A stretch of 64,000 nt of DNA from Puniceispirillum sp965657105 (GCF_965657105.1 NZ_CBFHNB010000002.1:1-64000); one strand, 5' to 3'; numbered from the stretch's first letter, positions 44,515 to 54,034 are shown. Numbers and translations are program-made. Notes: a model not told the origin generated them from the letters alone.

Positions 44515-46143
44515 CTATACCAATGGCAAGGTCAGCGTAAAGCAGGCACCGCCTTTATCGCTATTTTTAGCGGTTAATGTGCCAGCATGTGCTTCGGCAA
44601 TCTGCCGTGCAATCGACAAGCCAAGACCTGAATGCTCGCCAAAAACCTCACCTGATGGCCGTTCAGAATAAAAGCGGGCGAAAACGGCATCGAGCCGGTT
44701 TTCGGGAATGCCTTGTCCCTGATCGCGAATTGTTATGGCAACCTTGTTTGACGCAACAGGTGTGACAGTGATGAATATCTCGCCTTTAGGCGGGCTGAAA
44801 GACACTGCATTGGCAAGAACATTATCAATGACCTGCACAATCCGGCCTTCATGAATACGCGTCATTAATGGTTCATCATGTAGGTCAAGATGAATGCTGT
44901 GATCGGCAAAACTTTGGCGGCGCATCTGAACAAAATTCTCAACAAGCTCAATAATATTGATTTCGTGCCCCTGTCCATCAGCTATTTCTGTATCAACGCG
45001 GCTGGCTTGTGAAATATCAGTGATCAGGCGGTTGAGTCGCTCTACATCCTGCAAGATCACATTCATTAATTTTTGCTGTTGTACCGGATCAGAAATACGA
45101 CTGATCGTCTCGGCGGCACTGCGCAAGGACGAAAGTGGATTTTTCAGCTCATGCGCCACATCGGCTGCAAACCCTGCTGTCGCCTGCATACGTTTTTGCA
45201 ACTCATCTGTTAAATCGATAAAGGATTCGGATAATTGCCCGATTTCATCTTTGCGTTCAGGCAAGCGTTGCAAACGTGCCGACAGATTGCTACTGCGCCG
45301 TAGATTTTCAGCCGCATTGGCAAGCTGGGTTATCGGCGTCGTTATCGACCGTGCCAAATATGCACTGAGGCCTATAGTGACAAGCAGAACCGCAATGAAT
45401 AGTTCAAGAAAGACAATATGCACATCGGCAAGTTCTTTTTCTATTTTGCCGCCGCCAATCGACACCAATAGAGCACCACGAACCAGACGGACATCCTGAA
45501 TAGGTACAGCAACTGACAGCACCATATTGCTACGCCGATCCAGACGAAGCATCCGCATGGGTTCACCCCGCAAGGCAGACTGCACTTCACGATAATGACC
45601 AGCGTGTTGTTTGACCTGTTCAGTATAACGTGGCAACGCGCTTGAATTGTTCATCATAGCTGTCACATGCGTCATCATGTGATGGATCTGGCGTTTCATT
45701 TTTATACGCCAAGGGGTGCCATCGCGACGGCGTAAATTAGTCTGCACGCGCGCAGACCCACGTCTTACCGTATCCGCCAAAAGCGAACCATCCGGCTGAA
45801 AAACGCGCGCCCGTAATTCAGAGCCAAAACCAACCAAAGGAATAAGATGATTCATGGTGCGACGTGATAACTTGCGCCGCGCCACACCGACATCAAGCTC
45901 AGCTTCGGCAAGGGCAAGTGATCGTGCCAGCGTAAAGCCTTGACGTTCTAGGGCCGTAAATTCGGACATGATGAGCGTCGTTCGATATTGGTCAATCGAA
46001 AGTAACCCGACCAGAAACACCGCTAGCGGGAATAGCATTATGGCCATAATCCGAGCGCTCAGGCGGCTCATTCGGAACGGTGCCAAACAGAGTTTACCTA
46101 GTCGTTTAAAACATGTCTTTGCTAGACCTATTATGCTGTTCAT
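44515..46143 (-). CDS. chvG: ChvG-type sensor histidine kinase
   Basis: This is the inner-membrane sensor of the ChvG-ChvI pair, which in Rhizobiales responds to acid or cell-envelope stress. It has about 542 residues from the ATG at 46143; a TTG at 46191 would add 16. Two membrane helices (about residues 32-50 and 245-265) bracket a periplasmic domain of about 190 residues. A HAMP segment and an H-box with His331 (AHELKNPLSSLRSA) follow, then N, G1 and G2 boxes (NVLANAVSFSP; DQGQGIP; GEHSGLGLSI). It lies 51 bases after the chvI stop. Confidence 0.92.
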   Translation of the reverse strand: MNSIIGLAKTCFKRLGKLCLAPFRMSRLSARIMAIMLFPLAVFLVGLLSIDQYRTTLIMSEFTALERQGFTLARSLALAEAELDVGVARRKLSRRTMNHLIPLVGFGSELRARVFQPDGSLLADTVRRGSARVQTNLRRRDGTPWRIKMKRQIHHMMTHVTAMMNNSSALPRYTEQVKQHAGHYREVQSALRGEPMRMLRLDRRSNMVLSVAVPIQDVRLVRGALLVSIGGGKIEKELADVHIVFLELFIAVLLVTIGLSAYLARSITTPITQLANAAENLRRSSNLSARLQRLPERKDEIGQLSESFIDLTDELQKRMQATAGFAADVAHELKNPLSSLRSAAETISRISDPVQQQKLMNVILQDVERLNRLITDISQASRVDTEIADGQGHEINIIELVENFVQMRRQSFADHSIHLDLHDEPLMTRIHEGRIVQVIDNVLANAVSFSPPKGEIFITVTPVASNKVAITIRDQGQGIPENRLDAVFARFYSERPSGEVFGEHSGLGLSIARQIAEAHAGTLTAKNSDKGGACFTLTLPLV

Positions 46144-46242
46144 TAAAATGAACTTACTCCCGCTCACATATTCCACACATCCAATCGCCAAAGCAAAAGT
46201 AAGCCCCTATTTGCAGGCCATAGAGCTTGGTTTCGATTCGTA

Positions 46243-46935
46243 CTAAGCTATCTTATATTTATAGCCGATACCATACAGGGTTTCGATCCCGTCAAACGCG
46301 TTATCATGTGCCCTAATTTTACGGCGAAGTCTCTTTATGTGGCTGTCAATGGTGCGGTCATCGAGAAAAATGGATTCGCCATAAGCTGCATCCATAAGTT
46401 GATCACGGTTTTTAACCATACCAGGGCGTGATGCCAGTGCCTGCAAGATCAAAAATTCAGTAACTGTTAATTTGACCTCTTCCCCTTTCCAGCTGCACAA
46501 ATGACGGTCAGGATCCATGATCAGATTGCCCTGATGAATGACATTGGGGCCGGCGGTATCCATCACACCTTCGGTTGCACGGCGCAATACCGCCCGAATA
46601 CGCGCAAGCAATAGGCGCTGGGAAAAAGGCTTGGTGATATAATCGTCAGCCCCCATTCCGAAACCAAGTGCTTCGTCAAGCTCGTCATCTTTGCTGGTCA
46701 GGAAAATCACTGGAAGTTGGGAATTTTTGCGTATTTTCTGCAATAATTCGACACCATCCATACGCGGCATTTTTATGTCAAGAACAGCCAGTTCAACAGG
46801 CTGGCGCGCCAACCCCTGAAGAGCTGCTTCGCCATCATTATAACAATCAACATCAAAGCCTTCCGACTCAAGCATCAGCGAAACTGATGTCAGAATATTT
46901 TGATCATCATCAACAAGTGCAATCCGATTAGCCAT
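46243..46935 (-). CDS. chvI: ChvI-type response regulator
   Basis: This OmpR/PhoB-family transcription factor has 230 residues and is the cytoplasmic partner of ChvG. The receiver holds Asp53 in LAVLDIKMPRMDG and an acidic pair near VDDDQN. The winged-helix output domain begins at VKLTVTEFLILQALA and contains the recognition helix DDRTIDSHIKRLRRK. The ATG at 46935 has GGAGAG six bases upstream. It heads the chvI-chvG-rapZ transcript. Confidence 0.95.
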   Translation of the reverse strand: MANRIALVDDDQNILTSVSLMLESEGFDVDCYNDGEAALQGLARQPVELAVLDIKMPRMDGVELLQKIRKNSQLPVIFLTSKDDELDEALGFGMGADDYITKPFSQRLLLARIRAVLRRATEGVMDTAGPNVIHQGNLIMDPDRHLCSWKGEEVKLTVTEFLILQALASRPGMVKNRDQLMDAAYGESIFLDDRTIDSHIKRLRRKIRAHDNAFDGIETLYGIGYKYKIA

Positions 46936-47095
46936 CACCCACTCTCCATGCGCTCCAGTTTAGCCTCATTCCGGTCAGATATCAGCCTATCTTGGCTTGC
47001 CGGCATCTAGAAGACTTTACAGATAGCAATCGATCAAGGCTAATATGGGGCAAGTTAACAGCAGAATCAGCCTAATTTACGCCTTAATCTGCCCA

Positions 47096-50029
47096 TTAAT
47101 GCGCATCAGCCCAGCTATCGGCAATACCCGCTTCGGCAACCAATGGCACTTTCAGATCAACCACCGGTGCGGCAGCAGCTTCCATGATGCGGGTGATATG
47201 TTTCACTGCATTGTCAGCATCAGCCGCTGGCGCTTCGAAAATCAGTTCGTCATGAACCTGAAGCAGCATATCGGCCTTAATACCCGCAGCCTGCAAGGCT
47301 GGCGGGATGCGTATCATGGCGCGTTTGATAATATCCGCCGCACTGCCTTGAATAGGTGCGTTGATCGCCTGCCGTTCGGCAAAACCACGATGCGCCGCAC
47401 TGCCACCTGCCATTCCGGTAATATGTATCCGGCGTCCAAATAGGGTTTCGACAAACCCGTCTTCGCGCGCTTCGGTCTTGATACGTTCCATATAGGCGCG
47501 AATACCCGGGAAATTTTCAAAATAAGAGGCTATATAATCACGTGCCTCACCTTGCGGAATGGATAATTGACGCGCTAAACCAAATGCCGAAATACCATAG
47601 ATTATGCCAAAATTGATTGCCTTTGCCCGGCGGCGTGTTTCCGAATCCATATGATCCAGAGGAATGCCAAACACTTCAGACGCTGTGCGGGCATGAATAT
47701 CGATACCGTCCTTGAACGCCTCAATCATACTTTGCTCGCCCGCCACATGCGCAACCAGACGTAATTCGATCTGCGAATAATCCACCGAAATCAGCTTACA
47801 CCCCTCTGCCGCGATAAAGGCTGTCCGAATTTGACGCCCTTCATTGGTCCGAATTGGAATGTTTTGGACATTCGGATCAGACGAGGACAACCGGCCCGTT
47901 GACGCGCCTACCATTGAAAATGATGTATGCACGCGACCTGTTTCAGGCAGAATACATTCGACCAACGCATCCGCATAAGTTGATTTGAGTTTGGCTAGAT
48001 GACGCCAATCCAAAACTTTGCTGGCAATTTCAACACCTGATGCCGCCAGGTCTTCAAGCACATCTGCCGAGGTTGAATAAGCGCCGGTTTTGGCTTTTTT
48101 ACCACCTTGCAATCCCATTTTATCAAATAGAATTTCACCCAGCTGTTTAGGTGATGCGATGTTAAAATCTTCGCCAGCCAATGCCAGAATATCCTGTGCC
48201 AGCACTTCCATACGTGTGGCAAAATCATTCGACATGCGCGCCAGAATAGAGCGATCAACCCTGATGCCGTAATTTTCCATCTGCGCCAATACCGGAATAA
48301 GCGGACGTTCAAGGCGTTCATATACCGAAGCCACTTTTTCGCCTGCAAGGCGAGGTTTCAAGATCATCCATAACCGCAAGGTGATGTCAGCATCTTCAGC
48401 CGCATAATCAAGCGCCGCTTCGGGGGCGAGGTCGCTAAACAGTATCTGTTTAGCACCTTTGCCACAGACGTCAGAAAATTTAATCGTTGAATGGTCAAGC
48501 CAGTGACCTGCCAGATAATCCATCGAATGACGTTCAACACGCCCCCCATCCAGCACATATGACAGGCACATCGTGTCGTCAACAGGCGCCAGATTTATGC
48601 CGCCATTACGAGGGCGCATAAGCACATGAGCATCATATTTCAAATTATGCCCGATTTTCAGCACTGCCGGATCTTCAAAAAGAGGTTTGATTTCGGCCAT
48701 GGCGGTCTCGAAATCAAGCTGCGGATAATTGGCTGGCGCATCTTCATCCGAAAAATCAAGACCACCTTGCACAGCCACGCCATTGCCCATCACGCTGTCA
48801 TTTGTCGCCCCATGCCGCAACGGGACATAACAAGCCTGACCTGGTGCTATTGCCATCGATATACCAACCAGATCAACCGCCGACGCATTCAAACCCGTGG
48901 TCTCAGTATCAACTGCCAGAAAACCCTGCTTGCGCGCTTTACCCAGAAATGCCACCAAGGCTTCGCGGTCAGTGACAAGCGTGTAATTAGCCTCACTATT
49001 TCGCAAATTCTGCGCATCATGTATCGCCTCAATGGTGCTATGCTTGGCTGTCTCATCTTGATTCGCATTTGTTGGCAAGGTCCCGCCCATTGACCGCACT
49101 GCCGGAGTTGACGCCTTGTTTGTGGCATCGACGGAAGCACCAATCCGGACAAGCAGACGCTTAAAATCCTGTTCAACCAAAAACGCTTTCAGCACATCCA
49201 TATTACGTGGCGGCGTTTTCATTGCGTCCATTTCTAATGGTGTTGGTGCATCTTCACGTAGCAAGACAAGCTGTCGCGAGATGCGCGCCTGTTCGGCAAA
49301 AGCAATCAAATTTTCGCGGCGTTTGGGCTGTTTTATCTCGTCTGCACGTGCAAGAAGACTTTCAAGATCACCATAGATATTGATGAGTTCGGCAGCGGTT
49401 TTCACACCGATGCCCGGAACACCAGGAACATTATCAGACGTATCACCTGCCAAGGCCTGTACATCGACAACTTTATCCGGCGTAACACCAAACTTTTCTT
49501 CGACCTCAGCTACACCAATGCGGCGCTGTTTCATCGGGTCAAGCATGGTCACATCACCGCGCACCAGCTGCATCAAATCTTTGTCAGAAGACACGATGAT
49601 GGTTTCCATATTGGCATCTTCGGCTAGCGCCGCATAGGTAGCGATAAGGTCGTCAGCTTCAAAGCCAGACGCTTCCATCATTGGCAAGCTCAGCGCGGTG
49701 GTTGCCTCGCGAACAAGAGCAAATTGCGGAATCAATTCTTCAGGTGGTGCCGAGCGGTTGGCTTTATACTCTGGATAGATGTCTGAACGAAAGGTCTGCC
49801 GTGAAGTGTCAAACACCACCGCCACATGATCTGGCATCATGTCATCGACCAGCTTCATCAGCATAGAGGTAAACCCATAGACAGCATTAACCGGCGTGCC
49901 GTCAGCGCGGGTCATCATTGGCAAGGCATGATAAGCACGAAAAATATAGCCCGAACCATCAATCAGCAAAAGTCGTGCTTTCTGACCGCCTATATCATTC
50001 ACTGTCCCCGTGTCATCATTCATCATCAT
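47096..50029 (-). CDS. polA: DNA polymerase I
   Basis: Pol I fills gaps and removes primers. It has 977 residues in three parts. The N-terminal 5'-3' exonuclease has ALAGDTSDNVPGVPGIG. The 3'-5' exonuclease domain retains its DEDD residues (VDTETTGL; LKIGHNLKYDAHVL). The polymerase has motif A VDYSQIELR, motif B RRRAKAINFGIIYG and motif C LQVHDELIF. It starts at a run of three ATGs after GGGG at 50029. The next gene on the same strand, upstream, is the small zinc protein. Confidence 0.97.
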   Translation of the reverse strand: MMMNDDTGTVNDIGGQKARLLLIDGSGYIFRAYHALPMMTRADGTPVNAVYGFTSMLMKLVDDMMPDHVAVVFDTSRQTFRSDIYPEYKANRSAPPEELIPQFALVREATTALSLPMMEASGFEADDLIATYAALAEDANMETIIVSSDKDLMQLVRGDVTMLDPMKQRRIGVAEVEEKFGVTPDKVVDVQALAGDTSDNVPGVPGIGVKTAAELINIYGDLESLLARADEIKQPKRRENLIAFAEQARISRQLVLLREDAPTPLEMDAMKTPPRNMDVLKAFLVEQDFKRLLVRIGASVDATNKASTPAVRSMGGTLPTNANQDETAKHSTIEAIHDAQNLRNSEANYTLVTDREALVAFLGKARKQGFLAVDTETTGLNASAVDLVGISMAIAPGQACYVPLRHGATNDSVMGNGVAVQGGLDFSDEDAPANYPQLDFETAMAEIKPLFEDPAVLKIGHNLKYDAHVLMRPRNGGINLAPVDDTMCLSYVLDGGRVERHSMDYLAGHWLDHSTIKFSDVCGKGAKQILFSDLAPEAALDYAAEDADITLRLWMILKPRLAGEKVASVYERLERPLIPVLAQMENYGIRVDRSILARMSNDFATRMEVLAQDILALAGEDFNIASPKQLGEILFDKMGLQGGKKAKTGAYSTSADVLEDLAASGVEIASKVLDWRHLAKLKSTYADALVECILPETGRVHTSFSMVGASTGRLSSSDPNVQNIPIRTNEGRQIRTAFIAAEGCKLISVDYSQIELRLVAHVAGEQSMIEAFKDGIDIHARTASEVFGIPLDHMDSETRRRAKAINFGIIYGISAFGLARQLSIPQGEARDYIASYFENFPGIRAYMERIKTEAREDGFVETLFGRRIHITGMAGGSAAHRGFAERQAINAPIQGSAADIIKRAMIRIPPALQAAGIKADMLLQVHDELIFEAPAADADNAVKHITRIMEAAAAPVVDLKVPLVAEAGIADSWADAH

Positions 50030-50073
50030 ATCCCCAGATACCGTATCTGCTGTGTGGGTTTGCCCTGTAGCGC

Positions 50074-50274
50074 TTAGCTATTCTCAGCCGTTGATTTTAC
50101 AAAGGTGCGCGAACAATAAGGACACACGACCTTATCATCTGTGCCAAGCGTTAACCATACTAGCGGATGCCCAAGTGTACCCCCACCACCATTACAGGAT
50201 ACACGGTTCTGACTTGTTGGGATTACAGCCATATCTTCGGCTGTAGCTTCGGACATATTTTCTTGGTTTGACAT
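50074..50274 (-). CDS. zf-CHCC zinc-finger protein, NDUFS6-like
   Basis: This small cytosolic protein of 66 residues is related to the zinc subunit NDUFS6 of complex I. The metal ligands are in CNGGGGTLGHPLVWL and CPYCSRTF (Cys, His, Cys, Cys). The ATG at 50274 has AAAGGA upstream. The family is fixed in alphaproteobacteria. It is followed by polA after 44 bases, but co-transcription is only presumed. Confidence 0.88.
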   Translation of the reverse strand: MSNQENMSEATAEDMAVIPTSQNRVSCNGGGGTLGHPLVWLTLGTDDKVVCPYCSRTFVKSTAENS

Positions 50275-50453
50275 TATAATCCTTTTCACCAGCGCAGACA
50301 GAAAATCTGGCGTGGGTATGTTTATGGAGCCTAGACCAGGCAACTGCCCTTACCACGCATGTGATGAGTGAAATCTATCGCGCGCGCCGCAACGATGCAA
50401 TCACTTCACCCTGCATGACCCAATTTATTTGCAAGACCCGCATATCAAATACA

Positions 50454-50494
50454 CAAATATAAAGGCTCAAATATAAAGGCTCAAATATAAAGGC
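50454..50494. repeat. Three tandem copies of a 14-bp unit
   Basis: caaatataaaggct is repeated head to tail, with the last copy lacking the final base. It lies in the 376-base spacer between the divergently read zf-CHCC gene and the ABC ATPase gene. The rest of the spacer shows no gene. Confidence 0.85.
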
Positions 50495-50651
50495 GTCTTT
50501 GATCATATTGATCAACCCTGTTTATATCTGATGAACAGCGTCATGATTCGCAGTGGCGCATGATGTATGATCGGTCTATAAATATGGCAGTGGTTGTATC
50601 AATCTAACCAACCCCCTATTGAATTCATGCGTTCGCTTTTGGAATTATACC

Positions 50652-51626
50652 ATGTCATCACCCATATCATCACCTATGCGAGTCCGGTTTACCGATGCCC
50701 CAGAAAATGGCATGGCGATTACGGCACGCGGGCTGGCAAAAACCTATGGCAGCACAGGCAACGATCCCAAAGAAGCGCTGAAAGGCATTGATCTGGATAT
50801 TCCGGTGGGCTGCGTGTTTGGCCTATTGGGGGCGAATGGCGCGGGGAAATCAACCTTTATCAATATCATGGCGGGTACGGTCGTCAAATCAGCAGGCCAT
50901 ATCAGCATATGGGGCACCGATATTGATGAACATCCCCGCCAGGCGCGCGCCAATATCGGCATCGTGCCACAAGAGCTGAATGTTGATGCCTTTTTCACCC
51001 CGCGGGAAACGCTGGAACTGATGTCAGGTTTGTTTGGCGTGCCAAAATCCGAGCGCCGTGTTGATGAAATTCTGGATATGGTCAGCCTGACCGAACAGGC
51101 TGATTTTTATGCGCGGCGATTATCAGGCGGTATGCGCCGGCGCTTGCTTGTTGCCAAAGCCATGGTGCATAGCCCACCGATTCTGGTGCTTGACGAGCCC
51201 ACAGCTGGCGTTGATGTATCATTGCGCCAGCGCCTGTGGGACAATATTCTGAGCTTGCGCGATAGCGGCGTGACCGTGGTGCTGACAACGCATTATCTGG
51301 AAGAAGCCGAAGCACTGTGTGACCATGTGGCGATCATCGACAAAGGTAATGTCATCACGTCAAAGCCCAAACATGAATTGATGCAGGAAACCAGCGTCAA
51401 GGATCTGCATCTGACGCTGACCTCGCCACCGCCCGATCCTTTACCCAAGGCGCTGATCCGGCTTGGAGCCATATGGCAGGATGGCATATTAAAAATCCAG
51501 TTCAACCCACGTGAAATCAGCGCTGGCGCGATCATCAGCAAAGTTACCGCTTTGGGGCTTGAAATCGGCGATGTCAGCACGCAGGAATCCGACCTTGAAG
51601 ATGTGTTTCTGGCTTTGACATCATAG
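50652..51626 (+). CDS. ABC-type multidrug/efflux ATP-binding protein (orphan)
   Basis: This 324-residue ATPase is of the DrrA/NodI type. Walker A is GANGAGKST, the Q-loop is IGIVPQELNVDAFFTPRE, the signature LSGGMRRRLLVAKAM and Walker B ILVLDEPTAGVD, with switch His in LTTHYLEEAEAL. A C-terminal extension (residues 230-324) is typical of exporters of this group. The ATG at 50652 is chosen, with GGAA upstream. A membrane permease gene normally follows such an ATPase, but none is seen; tRNA-Arg comes next. The partner may be elsewhere or lost. Confidence 0.88.
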   Translation: MSSPISSPMRVRFTDAPENGMAITARGLAKTYGSTGNDPKEALKGIDLDIPVGCVFGLLGANGAGKSTFINIMAGTVVKSAGHISIWGTDIDEHPRQARANIGIVPQELNVDAFFTPRETLELMSGLFGVPKSERRVDEILDMVSLTEQADFYARRLSGGMRRRLLVAKAMVHSPPILVLDEPTAGVDVSLRQRLWDNILSLRDSGVTVVLTTHYLEEAEALCDHVAIIDKGNVITSKPKHELMQETSVKDLHLTLTSPPPDPLPKALIRLGAIWQDGILKIQFNPREISAGAIISKVTALGLEIGDVSTQESDLEDVFLALTS

Positions 51627-51649
51627 TCGCTGGCGTCATAGCGATTGAC

Positions 51650-51679
51650 GGCATTATGGTTGGCGGCATTATGGTTGGC
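51650..51679. repeat. Tandem 15-bp duplication
   Basis: Two exact copies of ggcattatggttggc lie 24 bases after the ABC ATPase stop. Confidence 0.85.
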
Positions 51680-51753
51680 AAACAGGCCATAACCATTTTG
51701 ATAGGATAGTTTTGACAAAATATTGCGGCACCTATTTCCATTGATGCTAAAAG

Positions 51754-51787
51754 CTTTAGTTGGGGCTTGGCTTTAGTTGGGGCTTGG
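51754..51787. repeat. Tandem 17-bp duplication upstream of tRNA-Arg
   Basis: Two exact copies of ctttagttggggcttgg lie about 50 bases before tRNA-Arg, followed by a partial third copy. Together with the 15-bp duplication they mark the junction of core genome and island as repeat-prone. Confidence 0.85.
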
Positions 51788-51836
51788 CTTTGGCTGGCGC
51801 ACAGTGTATGTCTTGAGCCTGTCCATATGAATGAAC

Positions 51837-51916
<80 letters not shown>

Positions 51917-52152
51917 CTTCACATGTTATCAATAGATTAAACAAGAACTGCTTTTGCGATGAAGTATAGTTTTGACTATACTACAATTTGTAGTTTGGCC
52001 GTTTTTTTCTAAAGCAACGCAAGCAAGGCATTAAAAGTGGGCACTAAACCAGTTCAAAAATGCTTTACAAAGCATCACAAAAGTTCACGCAACAGCATAA
52101 CAGCGCAAAATCCCTAAAACAGGTTGTATGACGCTTAAATTGCTGTGTGCCG

Positions 52153-53460
52153 CTAAGCCACTTTCTCGTTACGCTTTCGCATCGCATTAACGATTAGCAC
52201 ATAGGCTGTACCAATCATTCCGCCCAACATAACAGCCATAACTAGCATCATCAATCGATTGCTTTTGATCTCAAACTCTGTTGCTGCAACTGTCATCACT
52301 ACAGCAGAAAAGTCATCCCCCCTCATCACAGGGGTGTCAGCAAACAATACTTCAGCCCGTTCAAGCGTTTTGTCCTGCTCTAGCTGGCGTTTCTTTTTCT
52401 CTAACTCAACTAGCGCATCTAAAAACTCTTTATTTTTTTCAACACGCTGTAGTGTTCTATCTTGTTCTAAAGCTCTTTTTTTCTGCTCCAGCTCAAGCAA
52501 GCCGCTTGTAAACGCTCCCTTATCATCACGCGACTCAATTAGCTCAATCTCCTTTTCAATTGCTTCAAAACCACGCAGATAAAAGGGAGTGTCAGTTTTA
52601 ACGTTGGCAACCATTCCGTTCTGAGCATTGAATGTTTGAGCCTCAATAGTGTTTTTTGCCACTCCCAATTTGCGTGCTATTGCCGCTTGCTCCCGCAAAA
52701 ATGCTAATCTGTTTTTCGTAGATATTTCATAATCAACAACAACATTTTTGATTTGAGTTTGTACATCCTCAAGTTCAAACCCTTGCTTCAACTCGAACTC
52801 TTTCATTTCTTTATAAAAATCAAGTTTTGTGTTCTCAATAGCGGTTGATATGTCTTCCCTCTCAAACGTCTTCTTCTTTTGAGCTGCCGCTAGCGTTGTT
52901 GTGAAATCAGCTTTAATAATCTCTCTGACATTTTTGTTAGCATTCACTTTCACATCTGCCAGCACATTTAACCATTTTTCTTGATCATTGAACTCAAATT
53001 CTATTGTCCAATGCCTGCGGCTCTCGCCTTTAGCTGTTCCATCAACATTTATTGGGGGCAGCAAACTTATACCTGCTGCAAGTTTAACAATAGCTTTGTT
53101 GAAGTCTGTTTCTGTTTCGTAATCATTTTTGTCTAAAACATCATGCTTACGAAAGGCGTCTTCAAACAGCAATCTAGTGTCAATCTGCTCTAAGAACAAA
53201 TTTCTTAAATTAGCGGGTTCAACCTCAAAAAAACCAAGAGAGTTCGATATCTGATAGGGGTTAGCCATATCAGATGTGATTGGCTTTACCTCAGTTTTTG
53301 CAATGAACGACGGCGCTGGTTGGGTGAAGAAAAAACCTAAAACACCCAAAACAGCCATCACAATGACAGCAGCGATTTTGAATTTGCCATCCCAAATAGT
53401 TTGGAAAAATTCCAATAAATCGATTTCGTCAGAATATGGCGCTTGATTTTCGTTATTCAT
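52153..53460 (-). CDS. Wzz-like polysaccharide chain-length regulator
   Basis: This inner-membrane polysaccharide co-polymerase of 435 residues (from the ATG at 53460) probably sets the chain length of a surface glycan. The Wzz N-domain starts EIDLLEFFQTIWDGKFK and leads into the first membrane helix (IAAVIVMAVLGVLGFFF). A long periplasmic part of about 330 residues is largely coiled coil, with two near-copies of ELEQKKRALEQDRTL and ELEKKKRQLEQDKTL. The second membrane helix is LMMLVMAVMLGGMIGTAYVLIV. There is no tyrosine kinase domain. A 32-residue membrane protein gene ends 2 bases before it. Confidence 0.82.
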   Translation of the reverse strand: MNNENQAPYSDEIDLLEFFQTIWDGKFKIAAVIVMAVLGVLGFFFTQPAPSFIAKTEVKPITSDMANPYQISNSLGFFEVEPANLRNLFLEQIDTRLLFEDAFRKHDVLDKNDYETETDFNKAIVKLAAGISLLPPINVDGTAKGESRRHWTIEFEFNDQEKWLNVLADVKVNANKNVREIIKADFTTTLAAAQKKKTFEREDISTAIENTKLDFYKEMKEFELKQGFELEDVQTQIKNVVVDYEISTKNRLAFLREQAAIARKLGVAKNTIEAQTFNAQNGMVANVKTDTPFYLRGFEAIEKEIELIESRDDKGAFTSGLLELEQKKRALEQDRTLQRVEKNKEFLDALVELEKKKRQLEQDKTLERAEVLFADTPVMRGDDFSAVVMTVAATEFEIKSNRLMMLVMAVMLGGMIGTAYVLIVNAMRKRNEKVA

Positions 53461-53462
53461 AA

Positions 53463-53561
53463 TTAGAGTCCCAGCACGAAAATTAAGGCTGCAAATGATA
53501 GAATGAAAATCACAACAAAACTTAAAATTAGAGCTTGTGCCCAAAAGCTATAACGAATCAT
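53463..53561 (-). CDS. Membrane microprotein (32 aa) upstream of the Wzz-like gene
   Basis: A short frame begins with ATG at 53561 behind an excellent GGAGGTGCGAA ribosome site, the best in this stretch. It encodes MIRYSFWAQALILSFVV followed by a hydrophobic run to the C-terminus (…ALIFVLGL), that is, a single membrane helix with a short charged head. Its TAA is two bases from the ATG of the Wzz-like gene, so the two are almost certainly translated together. No known family is recognised. Confidence 0.6.
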   Translation of the reverse strand: MIRYSFWAQALILSFVVIFILSFAALIFVLGL

Positions 53562-53734
53562 TTCGCACCTCCGGATCAAAATTGTAGGAAACGGGGATGT
53601 TAAAAAAGATACTTAAATTACTAGTAATTTTTACATATATTATTTTTTGCTAAAAAATATAAACTTATTCTAATTAACTCTTGCTTCAAAAATTAAAAGC
53701 ATTGGCAAAAAAAATAAAAAAGAAAGAGATTGTT

Positions 53735-54034
53735 GTGATAGAGAATTACAAACAGTTACTTTCAAAGCGGCGACTAAGCCCCAGCCTTTTTTTGATTGAA
53801 ATAGTAGAAAAACTTTTGTGTCAGATGCCAGGGGAAACACCTTTTGGCATTACTGAGCTTTACGAAAGTTTGGCACATCCTAAGCCTACGTTTTCTAGTT
53901 ATAGAAATACGTTATTCGCGCTTAAATCAGCAGATTGCATAGTAGTCCAACCCTCAAAAGAAAAAGCTTCAAAGAAGAGTGTTAGTTTAAATGAAGAATT
54001 TCGTAGTCAAATTGAGAGAGAGGTTTACGGTTAG
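53735..54034 (+). CDS. Small hypothetical protein, possible winged helix
   Basis: This 99-residue protein is read divergently from the microprotein/Wzz operon. The GTG at 53735 is chosen because AGAG lies six bases upstream; a TTG at 53681 would add 18 very Lys-rich residues. The middle part FGITELYESLAHPKPTFSSYRNTLFALKSADCIVV has the helix-turn-helix-like pattern of a small wHTH protein with a basic wing (SKEKASKKS). It might regulate the divergent operon, which is inference from position only. No family is recognised. Confidence 0.5.
   Translation: MIENYKQLLSKRRLSPSLFLIEIVEKLLCQMPGETPFGITELYESLAHPKPTFSSYRNTLFALKSADCIVVQPSKEKASKKSVSLNEEFRSQIEREVYG

Noticed and set aside
50454..50494. Iteron array or replication origin
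   Set aside because: Three AT-rich 14-bp copies only, with no DnaA boxes or replication gene nearby; a simple tandem duplication explains them.
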